A stretch of DNA of 64,000 nt from Rickettsiales bacterium (GCA_035765535.1 DASTXE010000006.1:496001-560000), one strand, 5' to 3'; shown: positions 1 to 10,594, counted from the stretch's first letter. The notes: generated by a model from the letters alone, not told the origin. Made by a program: numbers and translations.

Positions 1-597
1 ATGCTGAATATGGTTGGCGAATTCCAGGTCATGAACGCGCTTGCGGCACTCGGGCTGTTCGTCAGCTGCGGAGGCGCGCTGGAAGACGGGCTGAAACATT
101 TGCCTCACTTGCACAATGTCAAAGGCAGGCTTGAGCGCGTGGCCACACACCCAAGCGGCGCGCCGATCTTTATCGACTATGCACATACTCCGGCGGCACT
201 TGCCAATGTGCTCAAAACAGTACGCAAACATGTGGAAGGTAAGCTCGTAGTCGTATTCGGCTGCGGTGGTGACCGCGACAAGGGCAAACGCCCGGAGATG
301 GGCAAGGCAGCTACGGAACTGGCCGATATAGTGATCGTAACGGACGATAATCCGCGCAGTGAAGATCCGGATGCGATCCGCGCCGAGATCATGAAGGAAG
401 CGCCGAACGCTAAAAATATCGGCGACCGCGCGGAAGCCATTGCCACGGCGATCAAATCGCTGAACAGCGGTGACTTCCTGCTCATCGCCGGAAAAGGACA
501 CGAGAATACGCAGATTATCGGCAGCAAGGTAACGCCGTTTAACGATGCAGAAGTTGCGCGTTATGCGGTAAAACTATGCGAACAAAGGTTTGGATAG
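1..597 (+). CDS. murE: UDP-N-acetylmuramoyl-tripeptide synthetase, 3' part
   Basis: This is the C-terminal part of MurE, the cytoplasmic ligase that adds meso-diaminopimelate to UDP-MurNAc-L-Ala-D-Glu during peptidoglycan synthesis. The first residues (VGEFQVMNALAALG) match the internal NALAA block of Mur ligases, so the ATG at position 1 is not the real start and the gene begins upstream of the window. The DNPR motif (VTDDNPRSEDP) is the known signature for meso-DAP selection, and GKGHE near the end is typical of the ligase C-terminal domain. murF follows after 3 bases and mraY overlaps murF, as in a dcw-type operon. Function is certain; only the 5' end is missing. Confidence 0.95.
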   Translation: MLNMVGEFQVMNALAALGLFVSCGGALEDGLKHLPHLHNVKGRLERVATHPSGAPIFIDYAHTPAALANVLKTVRKHVEGKLVVVFGCGGDRDKGKRPEMGKAATELADIVIVTDDNPRSEDPDAIRAEIMKEAPNAKNIGDRAEAIATAIKSLNSGDFLLIAGKGHENTQIIGSKVTPFNDAEVARYAVKLCEQRFG

Positions 598-600
598 ACG

Positions 601-2043
601 ATGTGGACTGTAGATGAAATCCTGAAAGCGACCGGAGGAACTTCTTCCCTCGCTGGTTCGCTTACACTTTCCAATGTTTCCATCGATAGCCGCAAACTTG
701 CCCCGGGCAGTCTGTTTCTCGCATTCAAAGGTGAACGTCTGGACGGGCACGAATATATCAAAAGCGCACTTGAATCCGGTGCAAGCGCCGCATTAGTGCA
801 TCGCATCCCCGAAGGCTTACCGAAAGATGCTCCGCTCATTGTGGTGGAAGATACGTATAAAGCACTGGTCGACATGGCCAAAGCCTCCCGCAGGCGCACC
901 AAGGGAAAAATCATTGCCGTCACCGGCAGCGTCGGCAAGACGAGCACCAAGGAAGCTATCCGCACCGTGCTTGCAAGCAGCGGCAGTGTCTACGCAACAC
1001 TCGGTAACCTGAACAACCATATTGGCCTGCCGCTCTCGCTGTGCAATTTGTCTGCGGATATGGATTTCGGCGTGTTCGAACTCGGCATGAATCATGCGGG
1101 TGAAATCTCTTACCTCACGAATATTCTCCATCCCGATATCGCCATCATCACCAACGTGGAAGCCGTGCATCTGGAATTCTTCGCAGGCATAGAAGGCATT
1201 GCGGATGCAAAAGGTGAAATCATGGAAGGCCTGACCAAAGACGGCACCATCATTCTAAACCGCGATAATCCGCATTACGCAAGACTTCTCGCAAAAGCAC
1301 ACGGTCACGGCATTCGCCATATCATGACATTTGGCGAACATCCCGAATCCACCTGCCGCCTCACAAACTATGCACTGACTGATTCCGGCGTGCAGATTGA
1401 CGCAGTGATCAACAACACTCCCCTGACCTTCCATCTGGGCGCAACAGGCCGTCACTGGGCACATACGGCGCTGGCAGCACTGGCAGCAAGCACCGCTGCC
1501 GGAGTCGTTCTCAAAACCGCAGCCGCAGCGCTCGCCGGTTTCCACGAACCGGAGGGTCGCGGCAAAGTGATCAACGCTTCCCTTCCGCAAGGCGATGTAA
1601 GCATCATCGACGATTGCTATAACGCAAGCCCCGTCTCCATGAATGCTGCCATTGCAAAGCTGGCCGAGCTGCAGGCGCACGGAAAAGCGCATGCACGTAA
1701 GATTGCCGTGCTGGGCGATATGCTGGAACTGGGGCCGACCACAGCGGAGCTGCATAAAAGCCTGCTATCCGCACTGGAACGCCATAAAATCGATAAAGTC
1801 TATGCCTCCGGCGCGACGATGAAACATCTGTACGACACCCTGCCCTTACCCATGCGCGGCGCTTATGCGGAAAATGCAACAGCGCTCTCGCCGCTCGTGA
1901 CAGAAGCACTGCAGGCCAATGACATTATTCTGATTAAAGGATCGCACGGCAGCCGCATGGATATCGTCCGCGATGCCATCGTGAAACAAGCCGCAGATTC
2001 TTCAATCACTTCTCCCAAAGCCTTACTCAAAGGAACCCATTAA
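601..2043 (+). CDS. murF: UDP-MurNAc-tripeptide--D-Ala-D-Ala ligase
   Basis: MurF joins D-alanyl-D-alanine to UDP-MurNAc-tripeptide in the cytoplasm, the last ligase step before the lipid stage. The 480-residue length is close to the usual family length. The N-terminal domain has the SIDSRK uridine-binding block (about residues 28-33). The central ATPase has the P-loop [10 protein letters not shown] (about 109-118) followed by [13 protein letters not shown] and [19 protein letters not shown] lies near residue 340 and opens the C-terminal region. It starts 3 bases after murE, and its TAA shares one base with the mraY ATG (TAATG), which implies translational coupling. Confidence 0.97.
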   Translation: MWTVDEILKATGGTSSLAGSLTLSNVSIDSRKLAPGSLFLAFKGERLDGHEYIKSALESGASAALVHRIPEGLPKDAPLIVVEDTYKALVDMAKASRRRTKGKIIAVTGSVGKTSTKEAIRTVLASSGSVYATLGNLNNHIGLPLSLCNLSADMDFGVFELGMNHAGEISYLTNILHPDIAIITNVEAVHLEFFAGIEGIADAKGEIMEGLTKDGTIILNRDNPHYARLLAKAHGHGIRHIMTFGEHPESTCRLTNYALTDSGVQIDAVINNTPLTFHLGATGRHWAHTALAALAASTAAGVVLKTAAAALAGFHEPEGRGKVINASLPQGDVSIIDDCYNASPVSMNAAIAKLAELQAHGKAHARKIAVLGDMLELGPTTAELHKSLLSALERHKIDKVYASGATMKHLYDTLPLPMRGAYAENATALSPLVTEALQANDIILIKGSHGSRMDIVRDAIVKQAADSSITSPKALLKGTH

Positions 2044-3131
2044 TGCTCTATAACCTCCTGTTCCCGCTCGCTCATGATTACGCCCTCTTCAATCTCTTCA
2101 AGTATTTAACTTTCCGCAGCGGCGGCGCGGTGCTGACATCGCTGATCATGACGTTCTGGACGGGACCGCACATCATACGCTGGCTGAAAGCCAAACAGCG
2201 TGAAGGCCAGCCTATTCGTGAGGATGGCCCGGAATCTCATCTGCTCACGAAAAAGGGCACGCCGACCATGGGCGGCATTATGATCCTGCTGTCTGTATTC
2301 ACCTCTACTATATTATGGGCCGACATCACGAACCATTACGTTTGGGTCGTGCTGTTCGTGACGCTGGGCTTCGGCGCTGTGGGCTTTGTGGATGATTACC
2401 GCAAGCTGACCAAGCGCAACAGCAAGGGGCTCCCTGGCAAAATGAAGTTGCTACTGCAATTCTCGATCAGCCTCATTGCTGCAGTATGGATTCACAAAGT
2501 CGCCCCGGCGAATCTCTCAACCCATCTCGCGGTGCCGTTCTTCAAGGACGTCCTGATTAATCTAGGCGTATTCTATTTCATCTTTGCAATGATCGTCATG
2601 GTCGGCGCATCCAACGCCGTGAACCTGACAGACGGGCTGGACGGTCTCGCGATCGTCCCCATCGTCATCGCTTCCGGCTGCTTCGTGCTGATTTCTTACC
2701 TCGTAGGCAACCTGAAATTCGCGGACTATCTTCAGGTGCATCACATTCCCAACTGCGGTGAACTGGCTGTGTTCTGCTCGGCGCTGATCGGCGCGGGCCT
2801 CGGCTTCCTGTGGTTCAACGCTCCGCCTGCGCAGGTCTTCATGGGCGATACGGGCAGCCTCGCTTTCGGCGGTTCACTCGGCGTGGTGAGCGTGATCGTG
2901 AAGCATGAACTCGTGCTTGCCATCATCGGCGGCCTGTTCGTCGCGGAAGCGGTTTCGGTAATCCTGCAGGTCGGCTCATTCAAACTGACAGGCAAACGCA
3001 TCTTTAAGATGGCTCCGCTGCACCATCACTTCGAGAAGCTTGGCTGGAAGGAACCCACCATCGTCGTGCGCTTCTGGATCGTCGCCTGCATCCTGGCACT
3101 TATTGGGCTATCGACGCTGAAGATAAGGTAG
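2043..3131 (+). CDS. mraY: Phospho-MurNAc-pentapeptide transferase
   Basis: MraY is the integral inner-membrane enzyme that transfers phospho-MurNAc-pentapeptide to undecaprenyl phosphate and makes lipid I. The 362-residue polytopic protein carries the family signatures: an aspartate-rich loop DDYRKL, the block [25 protein letters not shown], and a C-terminal [10 protein letters not shown] histidine motif. All catalytic aspartates known for the family appear to be present. The start overlaps the murF stop by one base. The 3' end overlaps, tail to tail, the end of the leftward gene at 3100-4167 by 32 bases. Confidence 0.97.
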   Translation: MLYNLLFPLAHDYALFNLFKYLTFRSGGAVLTSLIMTFWTGPHIIRWLKAKQREGQPIREDGPESHLLTKKGTPTMGGIMILLSVFTSTILWADITNHYVWVVLFVTLGFGAVGFVDDYRKLTKRNSKGLPGKMKLLLQFSISLIAAVWIHKVAPANLSTHLAVPFFKDVLINLGVFYFIFAMIVMVGASNAVNLTDGLDGLAIVPIVIASGCFVLISYLVGNLKFADYLQVHHIPNCGELAVFCSALIGAGLGFLWFNAPPAQVFMGDTGSLAFGGSLGVVSVIVKHELVLAIIGGLFVAEAVSVILQVGSFKLTGKRIFKMAPLHHHFEKLGWKEPTIVVRFWIVACILALIGLSTLKIR

Positions 3132-4167
3132 AAAGAGCATCCTGATATCGCTGCACGAACGATTCGGAGCGGTGTGAAAACATGTCTTTCGGTTCCTGCT
3201 GCTTTGCCAGACTGGAAAACTTTCTTGACTGTGGAACTTCTTCACGCAATGGTCCTGCTTGTTCCTGTGCCGGTATCTGCTCTGCCATATCTGGCGTCGA
3301 TTGATCAGTTATCTTGTAGTTGCTTCTGAACACGCGCCGGAATACAGAGATACCATATGCCCCGGAAATAGCCATACCGATGGCAGCACTCGATAATATA
3401 TGCTTAGCCTCTTCCTTGCTCTTACCCGATTTTTTCCATCCTTCTATTCCATTCAGCAATGGAGATATGACATCCAGTATTCCACCGATGATTAACTCGC
3501 GCTCGTATTTCAATGCCAGCTTCATCTTTCCCTTGCTATCTATTTCATGTTCACTCGCAATTTCCTGTGGCCGTTCCTTAAAATGCCCGTAACCGTAAAA
3601 TGCTTTCATGCCAACAGTTACCAGGGCCGAATACAGCCTTATCCTTTCTTCAGGGTAAGCACGCTCGCCTTCCGCCAGGCCAATGCCATGGGCTTTCAAT
3701 CCTTTACGCGTATTATTGTAAACAGTTAAAGCCTGTGCCGGTAGAATGGCAAGATATTCAAATTGCGAAGAAGAACGGCTCGGATGTCTTAGCACATTTC
3801 CCACGCGCTGGAATACGGTATTCCCTTCCGGGATCTGTGCTCCTCTTCCGGCCCAAAATGCCCATGATTTTTCTCCCATGGCCATAAGACTGGACGTTAC
3901 ACGAAGCTTATCCACTTCCCGAACGCCATGCACCTGCCGTACCAGAGCGCTGCGCGCATTCTGGTAATACGCGTAGATACAGGCAAGCATGCTGAAACTA
4001 TCAAATCTGTGCTCTTTATCGAAACGCGACTTCAGGTAAATCCATGCTTTATTTGTATTATCATATCTGGAAATAGGCCGTGCATCGCCTTGCGCCATGT
4101 CAATAGACCCCGCATACACAGGCGCTTTCTTTTTATTCTCTTGTGCTGTTTCCGGAAAAACAGGCAT
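3100..4167 (-). CDS. Hypothetical protein, 355 aa
   Basis: I do not recognise this protein. It has no signal peptide, and the N-terminus is polar and lysine-rich. The central part is mostly helical-looking, with a hydrophobic stretch near residues 260-275 ([15 protein letters not shown]) that could be one membrane segment. The last 70 residues are polar, rich in Gln, Ser and Glu, and look disordered. It lies alone between mraY and the amidase gene, transcribed leftward, and its last 32 bases overlap the mraY end on the other strand. The long intact frame on the strand opposite to its neighbours supports a real gene; its role cannot be inferred. Confidence 0.6.
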   Translation of the reverse strand: MPVFPETAQENKKKAPVYAGSIDMAQGDARPISRYDNTNKAWIYLKSRFDKEHRFDSFSMLACIYAYYQNARSALVRQVHGVREVDKLRVTSSLMAMGEKSWAFWAGRGAQIPEGNTVFQRVGNVLRHPSRSSSQFEYLAILPAQALTVYNNTRKGLKAHGIGLAEGERAYPEERIRLYSALVTVGMKAFYGYGHFKERPQEIASEHEIDSKGKMKLALKYERELIIGGILDVISPLLNGIEGWKKSGKSKEEAKHILSSAAIGMAISGAYGISVFRRVFRSNYKITDQSTPDMAEQIPAQEQAGPLREEVPQSRKFSSLAKQQEPKDMFSHRSESFVQRYQDALSTLSSASIAQ

Positions 4168-4390
4168 ACAAACAGCTCCTGATGGAACATCAAGCCGTTA
4201 TATTAACATAACTTTTAATGAATATCCTGCCTGTCAAAAAAAATTCATATCTTATCATAATGCTAGCGTGTAATTGCACCTCTGGACCACCAACTGCATT
4301 TTGTTTCTTAAGCTCAAACAATGGGAATAGTCCCTTGACAGTAATTTATATGACATATAAATTAATTATACCCTTAAAAACGGAGTGTGT

Positions 4391-5176
4391 GTGCAGCTGC
4401 GATCCAATCACAAACTGACAGCTACCCCAAAGGGTATTTTGTTCGATGATAAGCCGCTTAATAAATCCGTTCAGCAAGAATTATCACCCTATGCACTTCG
4501 TTATATTAAACGTGCAGGAGAACTTCTGAAACAGGTGTCGCCTGAAGATTGGGATAAGCATACCCCTCACCATATGAATGATGTGCCCGAACTTGCTAGG
4601 GCACAGATGATGTTGGCACTGGCGAATCCTATTATATTGAATAAATACAGCGCCGACCAACCACGCGACTGGCACGGCAGGTGGACTGATGGGAGTGCAG
4701 ATACATCAACGCCAACATATCAAATCGATCACAGTGAAGAATATCAGGTCGCCAGCAGCGGTACGGTTATGACTGATGCACAAGTGGATAGCGATATCCC
4801 AAAAGCACATATACTGGACAACCCTGCTCAATACGTGCACCAAAGTTTCCCTAACGCAAAAGGCAATACAGAGTGCGTGGCTTTTGCTCAGCAGGTTGGC
4901 GGAGCACCGCTAACTAGTGAATGGGTTGCAGGGGACTATATCTCCCCAGACAATCCTCCCCCTAAAGGCACTTGGGTCGCTACCTTTAATAGAGATGGTA
5001 ATTATCAGGGACACGTCGGAGCATTTAGTCGCTTTGATAACAAAGGTAATTTATATCTATACGATCAGTTTAATAAAAAAGGAAAAGTGACAGAACAATT
5101 CTATCGTCACAAGCCCAAAGACTGGAAAGGTCATATCAGTAACAACCCAACCCAATATAGGATCGTCAAATGGTAA
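4391..5176 (+). CDS. Probable peptidoglycan amidase effector (BPSL0067/NlpC-P60-like)
   Basis: The C-terminal half (about residues 150-261) matches what I know of the BPSL0067 family of papain-like peptidoglycan amidases. NTECVAFAQQ holds the candidate nucleophile Cys, followed by SEWVAGD, GTWVATFNRDG, then GHVGAF with the candidate His and YLYDQF with the third polar residue. The N-terminal third contains QPRDWHGRWTDG, an RxxxGRWT-type linker I recall from phage and effector proteins. There is no signal peptide, so export would need a dedicated system, which is not in this window. GTG at 4391 is chosen because GGAG lies 5 bases upstream; GTG at 4385 is an alternative. It overlaps the next gene by 7 bases. 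Confidence 0.68.
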   Translation: MQLRSNHKLTATPKGILFDDKPLNKSVQQELSPYALRYIKRAGELLKQVSPEDWDKHTPHHMNDVPELARAQMMLALANPIILNKYSADQPRDWHGRWTDGSADTSTPTYQIDHSEEYQVASSGTVMTDAQVDSDIPKAHILDNPAQYVHQSFPNAKGNTECVAFAQQVGGAPLTSEWVAGDYISPDNPPPKGTWVATFNRDGNYQGHVGAFSRFDNKGNLYLYDQFNKKGKVTEQFYRHKPKDWKGHISNNPTQYRIVKW

Positions 5177-5604
5177 GGTACTTTTTCTTCATTCCATTCG
5201 CTGCAACTTTCCTACCTCATGCGGCTCTCGCACAGAGCACACTATGCCCTTTATCACTTTCTACAAAAGGTACATCAATAGAACAGCCTGCGGGTTGGCA
5301 AAGTTATGCACCACCACCGGTAATATTGGAAAAAGACGGTACATCTTATCATTTATATAGCATTAATTTCGTGGAAGATGACGATATCGATTTTCTACCC
5401 CCTTCCAAAACAGGAAATACAAAAGATTCCGTGTCCTATCATTGGCAATTTAATAAAAAATCTGATTACGAAATTGACTGCATATATGATGGAACTTCCA
5501 CACACCTGACACAGAAATTGACTCCGGGCTTAAAAAGCTGCGAAGCTATATATAAAAAAGGCAAGGACGGAAAATTATCGTTCAGCACAGCGCAGTGCAA
5601 CTGA
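5170..5604 (+). CDS. STY0301-family periplasmic protein, probable immunity partner
   Basis: This 144-residue protein starts with a clear signal peptide (YFFFIPFAATFLPHAALA, cleavage near residue 21). The mature part follows the STY0301 pattern: CPLSL, then PAGW, a central acidic region, and YEIDCIYDG...LTPGLKSCEAIY with paired cysteines. Its ATG lies inside the last codons of the amidase gene (7-base overlap), so the two are co-translated. A periplasmic protein coupled to a cell-wall amidase is the arrangement of an effector and its immunity protein; that role is inferred. Its stop abuts the stop of the leftward ubiquinone hydroxylase gene. Confidence 0.7.
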   Translation: MVRYFFFIPFAATFLPHAALAQSTLCPLSLSTKGTSIEQPAGWQSYAPPPVILEKDGTSYHLYSINFVEDDDIDFLPPSKTGNTKDSVSYHWQFNKKSDYEIDCIYDGTSTHLTQKLTPGLKSCEAIYKKGKDGKLSFSTAQCN

Positions 5605-6822
5605 TCACGCCGCGTCCTGCATCATCCTCGGCAGGTCGCCCATAAGCCCCATGGCGTGTCGCATGAAAATGCGCTTGAGCGGCGGCGCATGATTGACGAT
5701 ATCGAGCCCCATATCGCGCGCCAAGCGAAGTGGAGTAATATCATTGGAGAATAGCCTTGTAAGCCCGTCCATGATCGCCCCCATGCTCATCGCATCAAAC
5801 CTGCGCCAGCGCTGGTAATGCGCAAGCAGATCGGCTGAGCCGATATCCAGGCCAAGCCGCAGCGCATCCACGACGAGTTCCGCCAGCACCGCCACATCCC
5901 TGAACCCTACATTCACGCCCTGCCCTGCAATCGGATGGATCGCATGGGCTGAATCACCTATCAGCGCAAAGCGGCTATCCACATAACGCTTAGCCAGTAC
6001 AAGATGCAGCGGATAACAAAAACGTTTACCCACCTGCTTGAAATTTCCCAGATGCGTGCCGAGACGCTTGGCAATTTCGGCATGGAACGCTTCTTCCGGC
6101 AATTTGACAATATCCGGCGCAAGCGTTTCATCTTCGCTCCAGACCAGCGCCGAACGGTTGCCCTGCATCGGCAGCGCCGCAAACGGGCCGACTGGCAGGA
6201 AACGCTGGATCGCGAGCCCCTCATGCGGCAGTTCATGCTCAATCGTGCAAACGATTGCCATCTGTTTGTAACCGCGCTCGATCGTGCCGATTCCCACTTC
6301 GGCGCGCAGCTTGGAGCGCTTGCCATCCGCCGCTACGATTAAGGGAGCACGCCACTGCGAACCGTCCGATAATGTCACGCTGACGCCATAAGCATCCCGT
6401 TCCATGCTCTTAACCTGCATGGGAGCCAACAACTTTAATGAAGGCAACTCTTTCACGCGCTGCATAAGCGCAAGGCGCGTATGGCGGTTTTCCACCATAT
6501 TGCCAACCGGCTCATCCCCCACATCGCGATAATTATAATGCACATGCGCAGTAGAATCCCCGTCCGCCACACGGATATCAAGGATCGGCTGGGCGTAAGG
6601 CTGCATATACTGCCAGATTCCGGCCGCGCGCAGCACACGTTCGGAGCCGAGCGAAATGGCGCTTACACGCCCGTCGAATTCGGGCATAACCTGCGAAGCC
6701 ATATCCTCTTTTTCGATCACTGTGGCTTGCACGCCTTCCTGCGCGAGCGCAATTGCAAGCGTAAGCCCGACCATGCCGCCGCCGACGATCAGAATATCGG
6801 TATGATGAATGGGGTTGTTCAT
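5605..6822 (-). CDS. UbiH/UbiF/COQ6-family FAD-dependent ubiquinone hydroxylase
   Basis: This is a flavoprotein monooxygenase that hydroxylates the benzoquinone ring during ubiquinone synthesis, associated with the inner-membrane face. The N-terminal dinucleotide motif is IVGGGMVGL (about residues 11-19). VAADGKRSKLR gives the DG motif, and RFALIGDSAHAIHPIAGQG gives the FAD-ribityl GD motif characteristic of the UbiH group. The 405-residue length fits. I chose ATG 6822, which has a purine-rich AGAGAAAAGGGAAA just upstream, over the longer frame starting at 6912. Which ring position it modifies (UbiH, UbiF, UbiI or UbiL type) cannot be told from sequence alone. Confidence 0.9.
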   Translation of the reverse strand: MNNPIHHTDILIVGGGMVGLTLAIALAQEGVQATVIEKEDMASQVMPEFDGRVSAISLGSERVLRAAGIWQYMQPYAQPILDIRVADGDSTAHVHYNYRDVGDEPVGNMVENRHTRLALMQRVKELPSLKLLAPMQVKSMERDAYGVSVTLSDGSQWRAPLIVAADGKRSKLRAEVGIGTIERGYKQMAIVCTIEHELPHEGLAIQRFLPVGPFAALPMQGNRSALVWSEDETLAPDIVKLPEEAFHAEIAKRLGTHLGNFKQVGKRFCYPLHLVLAKRYVDSRFALIGDSAHAIHPIAGQGVNVGFRDVAVLAELVVDALRLGLDIGSADLLAHYQRWRRFDAMSMGAIMDGLTRLFSNDITPLRLARDMGLDIVNHAPPLKRIFMRHAMGLMGDLPRMMQDAA

Positions 6823-6977
6823 AAATTTCCCTTTTCTCTCGCCAGATATATTGAAAATCCTTCGTTTCTGCAATATATCCCTTACAGGAGTTATGGTATA
6901 CTCCCTTATCACTTATTATGTTACATTGTTACGAAACACTGCATATCAGTTTGTAATTCAGTCGGATAGCAAAGAAA

Positions 6978-7922
6978 ATGCCCACCCTCGAACAGAATAT
7001 CGATGCCTTGCGCAAAAGCATGAACGCCGTCATTCTCGCCCATTATTACCAGGAAGATGATATCCAGGACATCGCCGACTTCGTAGGCGACTCGCTCGAC
7101 CTCGCCCGCAAAGCCGCCGCGACGGACGCCGACGTCATTGTCTTCTGCGGCGTAAAATTTATGGCCGAAGGCGCAAAAATCCTCAACCCGAAGAAAACCG
7201 TCCTGCTGCCGGACCTGAAAGCAGGCTGCTCGCTGGAAGATTCCTGCCCGGCCCCTGCATTCGCCAAATTCAAGCAGCAGCACCCGGATCATATTGTAGT
7301 GAGTTATATCAACTGCTCCGCAGAGGTTAAGGCGCTGTCGGATATCATCGTCACCTCCACAAACGCCGAACATATCATCCGCCAGATCCCGGAAGACCAG
7401 AAGATCATTTTCGCACCGGACCGGTTTCTGGGCAGCTACCTGATCGGCAAGACCGGCCGTGACATGGTACTGTGGAACGGCAGCTGCATGGTGCATGAGC
7501 GCTTTTCTGAGAAAGAACTCGTTAAACTCAAGACCCGTCATCCGGACGCCTTTATCATCGCCCACCCCGAATGCCCGCAGGACCTGCTGAAATACGCCCA
7601 TCATATCGGCTCGACCTCCTCTCTGCTTCGCTTCACCGAAGCCAATCCGGGCAAGGAATTCATTGTCCTGACGGAACCGGGCATCATTCACCAGATGCGC
7701 AAGCTCTCACCCGGCAGCATATTCCATGAATCGCCCGGCATTGTTGAGGGCGCCTGTGTCTCCTGCAACACCTGCCCTTACATGAAGCTCAACACGATGG
7801 AAAAGCTTTACGAGTGCATGAAGAACCGCTCGCCGGAACTGCTGCTGTCACCGGAAATGATCGCCTCCGCGCGCAGGCCGCTGGAACGTATGCTGGAAAT
7901 GTCACAGAAGTTAAAAAACTAA
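6978..7922 (+). CDS. nadA: Quinolinate synthase
   Basis: NadA condenses iminoaspartate with dihydroxyacetone phosphate to quinolinate in de novo NAD synthesis, using an oxygen-sensitive [4Fe-4S] cluster. Diagnostic segments are [21 protein letters not shown] near the N-terminus, [29 protein letters not shown], and [12 protein letters not shown] near the end. The three expected cluster cysteines are all represented. Length is 314 residues, within the family range. nadB and nadC are not next to it. It is divergent from the ubiquinone hydroxylase gene with 155 bases between the starts, which contain a possible extended -10 (TGGTATACT, 6894-6902). Confidence 0.96.
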   Translation: MPTLEQNIDALRKSMNAVILAHYYQEDDIQDIADFVGDSLDLARKAAATDADVIVFCGVKFMAEGAKILNPKKTVLLPDLKAGCSLEDSCPAPAFAKFKQQHPDHIVVSYINCSAEVKALSDIIVTSTNAEHIIRQIPEDQKIIFAPDRFLGSYLIGKTGRDMVLWNGSCMVHERFSEKELVKLKTRHPDAFIIAHPECPQDLLKYAHHIGSTSSLLRFTEANPGKEFIVLTEPGIIHQMRKLSPGSIFHESPGIVEGACVSCNTCPYMKLNTMEKLYECMKNRSPELLLSPEMIASARRPLERMLEMSQKLKN

Positions 7923-7939
7923 TTTTATACTTTCCACTT

Positions 7940-7969
7940 TTGATTATTTATGCCATTTTCCAATATAAT
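7940..7969 (+). promoter_or_regulatory. Candidate sigma-70 promoter
   Basis: TTGATT at 7940-7945 and TATAAT at 7964-7969 are separated by 18 bases, directly upstream of the exported-protein gene at 7995. It would give that gene its own transcript after nadA. Confidence 0.5.
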
Positions 7970-7994
7970 GCTTATGACGAAGGACAAACGGCCT

Positions 7995-8402
7995 ATGAAG
8001 AAAAAGATCGCTATCAGCGCACTGGCTTGCCTGTTAACCCTGTCCGGCACCGCCATCGCGGCTCCCCAGGCAGCTTACCAGCCCGCACCACGGGAAACCA
8101 AAGGCCAACTGCCGCTGATGATTATCCGCTTCAACGAGCCGCATGTCGATTTCGCCAAAGCCCTGTATGAAACCATGAATCAGGCTTTCAAAATCAAACC
8201 GGGTGCGCATTTTGATGTCGTATCCGTGAGCCAGCATTCCAACGATGGCAGCGAACAGCAGATTTATGACGATATTGCCGCCCGCAATACCGCCCGCGTC
8301 ATGAAAACGTTCGACGAAATGGGCATGCCGCAAAGCCGCCTGACGCTGACACACACTTCCGAGCACGTGCTCTCCAGCGAAGTTAGAATCTACGTACACT
8401 GA
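7995..8402 (+). CDS. Small exported protein of unknown function, 135 aa
   Basis: The protein begins with a clear signal peptide (MKKKIAISALACLLTLSGTAIA, cleavage near residue 22). The mature part of about 112 residues alternates short helices and strands and ends in SSEVRIYVH. I do not recognise a named family; the overall look is of a small alpha/beta periplasmic domain. ATG 7995 is preferred over the upstream ATGs at 7950 and 7968 region because the signal peptide starts there, AGGA lies 10 bases upstream, and a good promoter sits 25 bases upstream. It stands alone between nadA and argD. Confidence 0.7.
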   Translation: MKKKIAISALACLLTLSGTAIAAPQAAYQPAPRETKGQLPLMIIRFNEPHVDFAKALYETMNQAFKIKPGAHFDVVSVSQHSNDGSEQQIYDDIAARNTARVMKTFDEMGMPQSRLTLTHTSEHVLSSEVRIYVH

Positions 8403-8427
8403 TAGCCTGAATTTACTTTAATTATAT

Positions 8428-8456
8428 TTGACAAGCATCTGACTAGTGCAGATAAT
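8428..8456 (+). promoter_or_regulatory. Candidate promoter of argD-argF
   Basis: TTGACA at 8428-8433 is followed, after exactly 17 bases, by GATAAT at 8451-8456. This is close to a perfect sigma-70 promoter and lies just upstream of argD (GTG at 8478), leaving only a very short leader. No ARG box was identified. Confidence 0.65.
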
Positions 8457-8477
8457 GTCCGCTTTTTCGGATATACC

Positions 8478-9659
8478 GTGGTAAATCAGGAACAAATTGC
8501 TTCTTTGCTGCCGGTCTACAACCGTACCGATATTGTAATGGTGCGGGGCAATGGCGCTTACCTGTTTGACGAGGCAGGGAAACAATATCTTGATTTTGCA
8601 TCCGGAATCGCCGTCAACTCCCTCGGTCACTGCCATCCCCATCTGGTCGAAAGTCTTACCAAACAGGCGCAGGAACTCTGGCACTGCTCCAATCTTTACC
8701 GCACGCCGGGCTTGGAAAAGTTTGCAGAACGCATCACAAACCATACTTTCGCCGATAAAGTCTTCATGACGAATTCCGGCACGGAAGCCGTCGAATGCGG
8801 TATAAAAATGATCCGCCGCTTTCATTACGCAAACGGCACGCCGCGCCCGCGCATTATCACCGTCACCGGCTCATTCCATGGCCGTACTCTGGCCTGTATC
8901 TCTGCCGGACGCAGCCCCAAAGCCGTTGAAGGCTATGAACCGCTGCTTGAAGGCTTCGACCAGGTGCCGTTCGGCGATCTCGAAGCCGCACGCGCAGCCG
9001 TAACACCGCAGACTGGCGGCATCATGCTTGAAACTATTCAGGGCGAAGGCGGCATCCGCCCCCAAGGTATGGAATACCTGCAAGGCTTACGCAAACTTGC
9101 GGACGAGCACGGCCTGCTGCTGTTCCTGGACGAAGTGCAATGCGGCATCGGCCGCACGGGCCGCATGTTCGCTTTCGAGCATTACGGCATCACGCCGGAT
9201 ATCTGCTCCATCGCCAAAGGCATCGGCGGCGGCTTCCCCGTGGGCGGATGTCTTGCCACCGCCCATGCCGCCAAAGGCATGACCCCCGGCTCTCACGGCG
9301 GCACTTACGGCGGCAATCCACTGGCAACCTCCGTAGCCAACGCCGTGCTGGATGTCATGCTCAAAGATGGTTTCATGGAATGCGTGCAGAAAGTGGGTGA
9401 TCAGTTGAAAGACGCGCTGCAGAGAACCATGAATGATTTTCCGCATGTTATCGAAGAAATTCGCGGAATGGGCCTGATGCTCGGCGTTAAAACCAAACCG
9501 CGCGCGACCGAAATTGTCGCCCGCCTGCGCGAGCGCGGACTGCTGACAGTGGCCTTGGCAAGCGATAATATCATCCGCTTCCTGCCCCCCCTTATCATCA
9601 CGCAATCCCATGTGGAAGAAGCCGTCCGCATCCTGCGTGACGTCATTGCCAACAGCTAA
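8478..9659 (+). CDS. argD: Acetylornithine aminotransferase
   Basis: ArgD is a class III PLP enzyme that converts N-acetylglutamate semialdehyde to N-acetylornithine in arginine synthesis; it may also serve lysine synthesis. Family blocks include [44 protein letters not shown] and the PLP-lysine region [14 protein letters not shown]. Length is 393 residues. The start is GTG ([17 protein letters not shown]), which fits the usual ArgD N-terminus and the strong upstream promoter; there is only a weak ribosome-binding site. argF follows 26 bases downstream, an arrangement common in Alphaproteobacteria. A second ArgD-type enzyme is encoded at 17212. Confidence 0.94.
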   Translation: MVNQEQIASLLPVYNRTDIVMVRGNGAYLFDEAGKQYLDFASGIAVNSLGHCHPHLVESLTKQAQELWHCSNLYRTPGLEKFAERITNHTFADKVFMTNSGTEAVECGIKMIRRFHYANGTPRPRIITVTGSFHGRTLACISAGRSPKAVEGYEPLLEGFDQVPFGDLEAARAAVTPQTGGIMLETIQGEGGIRPQGMEYLQGLRKLADEHGLLLFLDEVQCGIGRTGRMFAFEHYGITPDICSIAKGIGGGFPVGGCLATAHAAKGMTPGSHGGTYGGNPLATSVANAVLDVMLKDGFMECVQKVGDQLKDALQRTMNDFPHVIEEIRGMGLMLGVKTKPRATEIVARLRERGLLTVALASDNIIRFLPPLIITQSHVEEAVRILRDVIANS

Positions 9660-9685
9660 ACCAACCTCAACAGCGAACATACACC

Positions 9686-10594
9686 ATGAAACATTTTCTG
9701 GATTTATCGGATATTGCTCCCCGCGATTTACGCGCCATTCTCGACATGGCGGTGAAGCTTAAGAAAGCGCGCGCAGCGGGCGAAGAAAACCGGACGCTGG
9801 CCGGCAAAAAGCTTGCGATGATCTTCGAGAAAAACTCCACCCGCACACGCGTCTCTTTCGAAGTGGGGATGCTGGAACTGGGCGGCCAGGCCATTTATCT
9901 CAGCGGCAAGGATACCCAGATCGGCCGCGGCGAAACCATTTCCGATACCGCCAAGGTGCTCTCGCGCTATATCGACATCATCATGCTGCGTTGCCACAAA
10001 CACGAAATGCTGACCGAACTGGCGCAGCATTCCGCCGTCCCCGTCGTGAACGGGCTGACAGGCTACAGCCATCCCTGCCAGATTATGGCCGACATCCTGA
10101 CCTATGAAGAACATCGCGGTCCTATCACCGGCAAAAAAGTCGCCTGGTTCGGAGACGGCAATAACGTCTGCCATTCTTTTATCCACGCCGCTGCAAAGTT
10201 CGGTTTTACACTGGCTGTCGCCTGCCCTCAGGAACTGATGCCTGACCCGCTGCTGGTTGCCTGGGCACAGACACAGGGCGCAACCATAGAAATCAGCGCA
10301 AACCCTCAGGAAGCTGCAAAGGGCGCGCATCTGCTCGTGACCGATACATGGGTCTCCATGGGCGACTCGGACAGCGAAAACCGCATGCGCCTGCTGCAGC
10401 CCTACCAGGTAGACGAGGCATTGATGCAGCAGGGCGAAAAGGATGCCTTGTTCATGCACTGCTTGCCCGCCCATCGCGGTGAGGAAGTGACGGCCGAAGT
10501 ATTGGACGGCGCGCGCTCCGTCGTCTGGGACGAGGCCGAAAACCGCCTGCATGTTCAGAAAGCCATCATGCTGTGGTGCCTGGAAAAATTCTAG
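9686..10594 (+). CDS. argF: Ornithine carbamoyltransferase
   Basis: ArgF makes citrulline from ornithine and carbamoyl phosphate in the arginine pathway. Signature motifs are complete: the carbamoyl-phosphate loop [10 protein letters not shown], the HPCQIMAD block, the ornithine-binding [11 protein letters not shown] segment, and [13 protein letters not shown] with the catalytic cysteine. Length (302 residues) matches short bacterial enzymes. It is the second gene of the argD-argF operon and reads toward the DsbA-like gene, which begins 79 bases later. Confidence 0.96.
   Translation: MKHFLDLSDIAPRDLRAILDMAVKLKKARAAGEENRTLAGKKLAMIFEKNSTRTRVSFEVGMLELGGQAIYLSGKDTQIGRGETISDTAKVLSRYIDIIMLRCHKHEMLTELAQHSAVPVVNGLTGYSHPCQIMADILTYEEHRGPITGKKVAWFGDGNNVCHSFIHAAAKFGFTLAVACPQELMPDPLLVAWAQTQGATIEISANPQEAAKGAHLLVTDTWVSMGDSDSENRMRLLQPYQVDEALMQQGEKDALFMHCLPAHRGEEVTAEVLDGARSVVWDEAENRLHVQKAIMLWCLEKF

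Noticed and set aside
4218-4418. 66-codon frame before the amidase gene
   Set aside because: It overlaps the amidase start in another phase, has no ribosome-binding site and no protein features.
9728-10552. Leftward 274-codon frame opposite argF
   Set aside because: argF is unambiguous; the opposite frame has unrelated His/Gln/Val-rich sequence.
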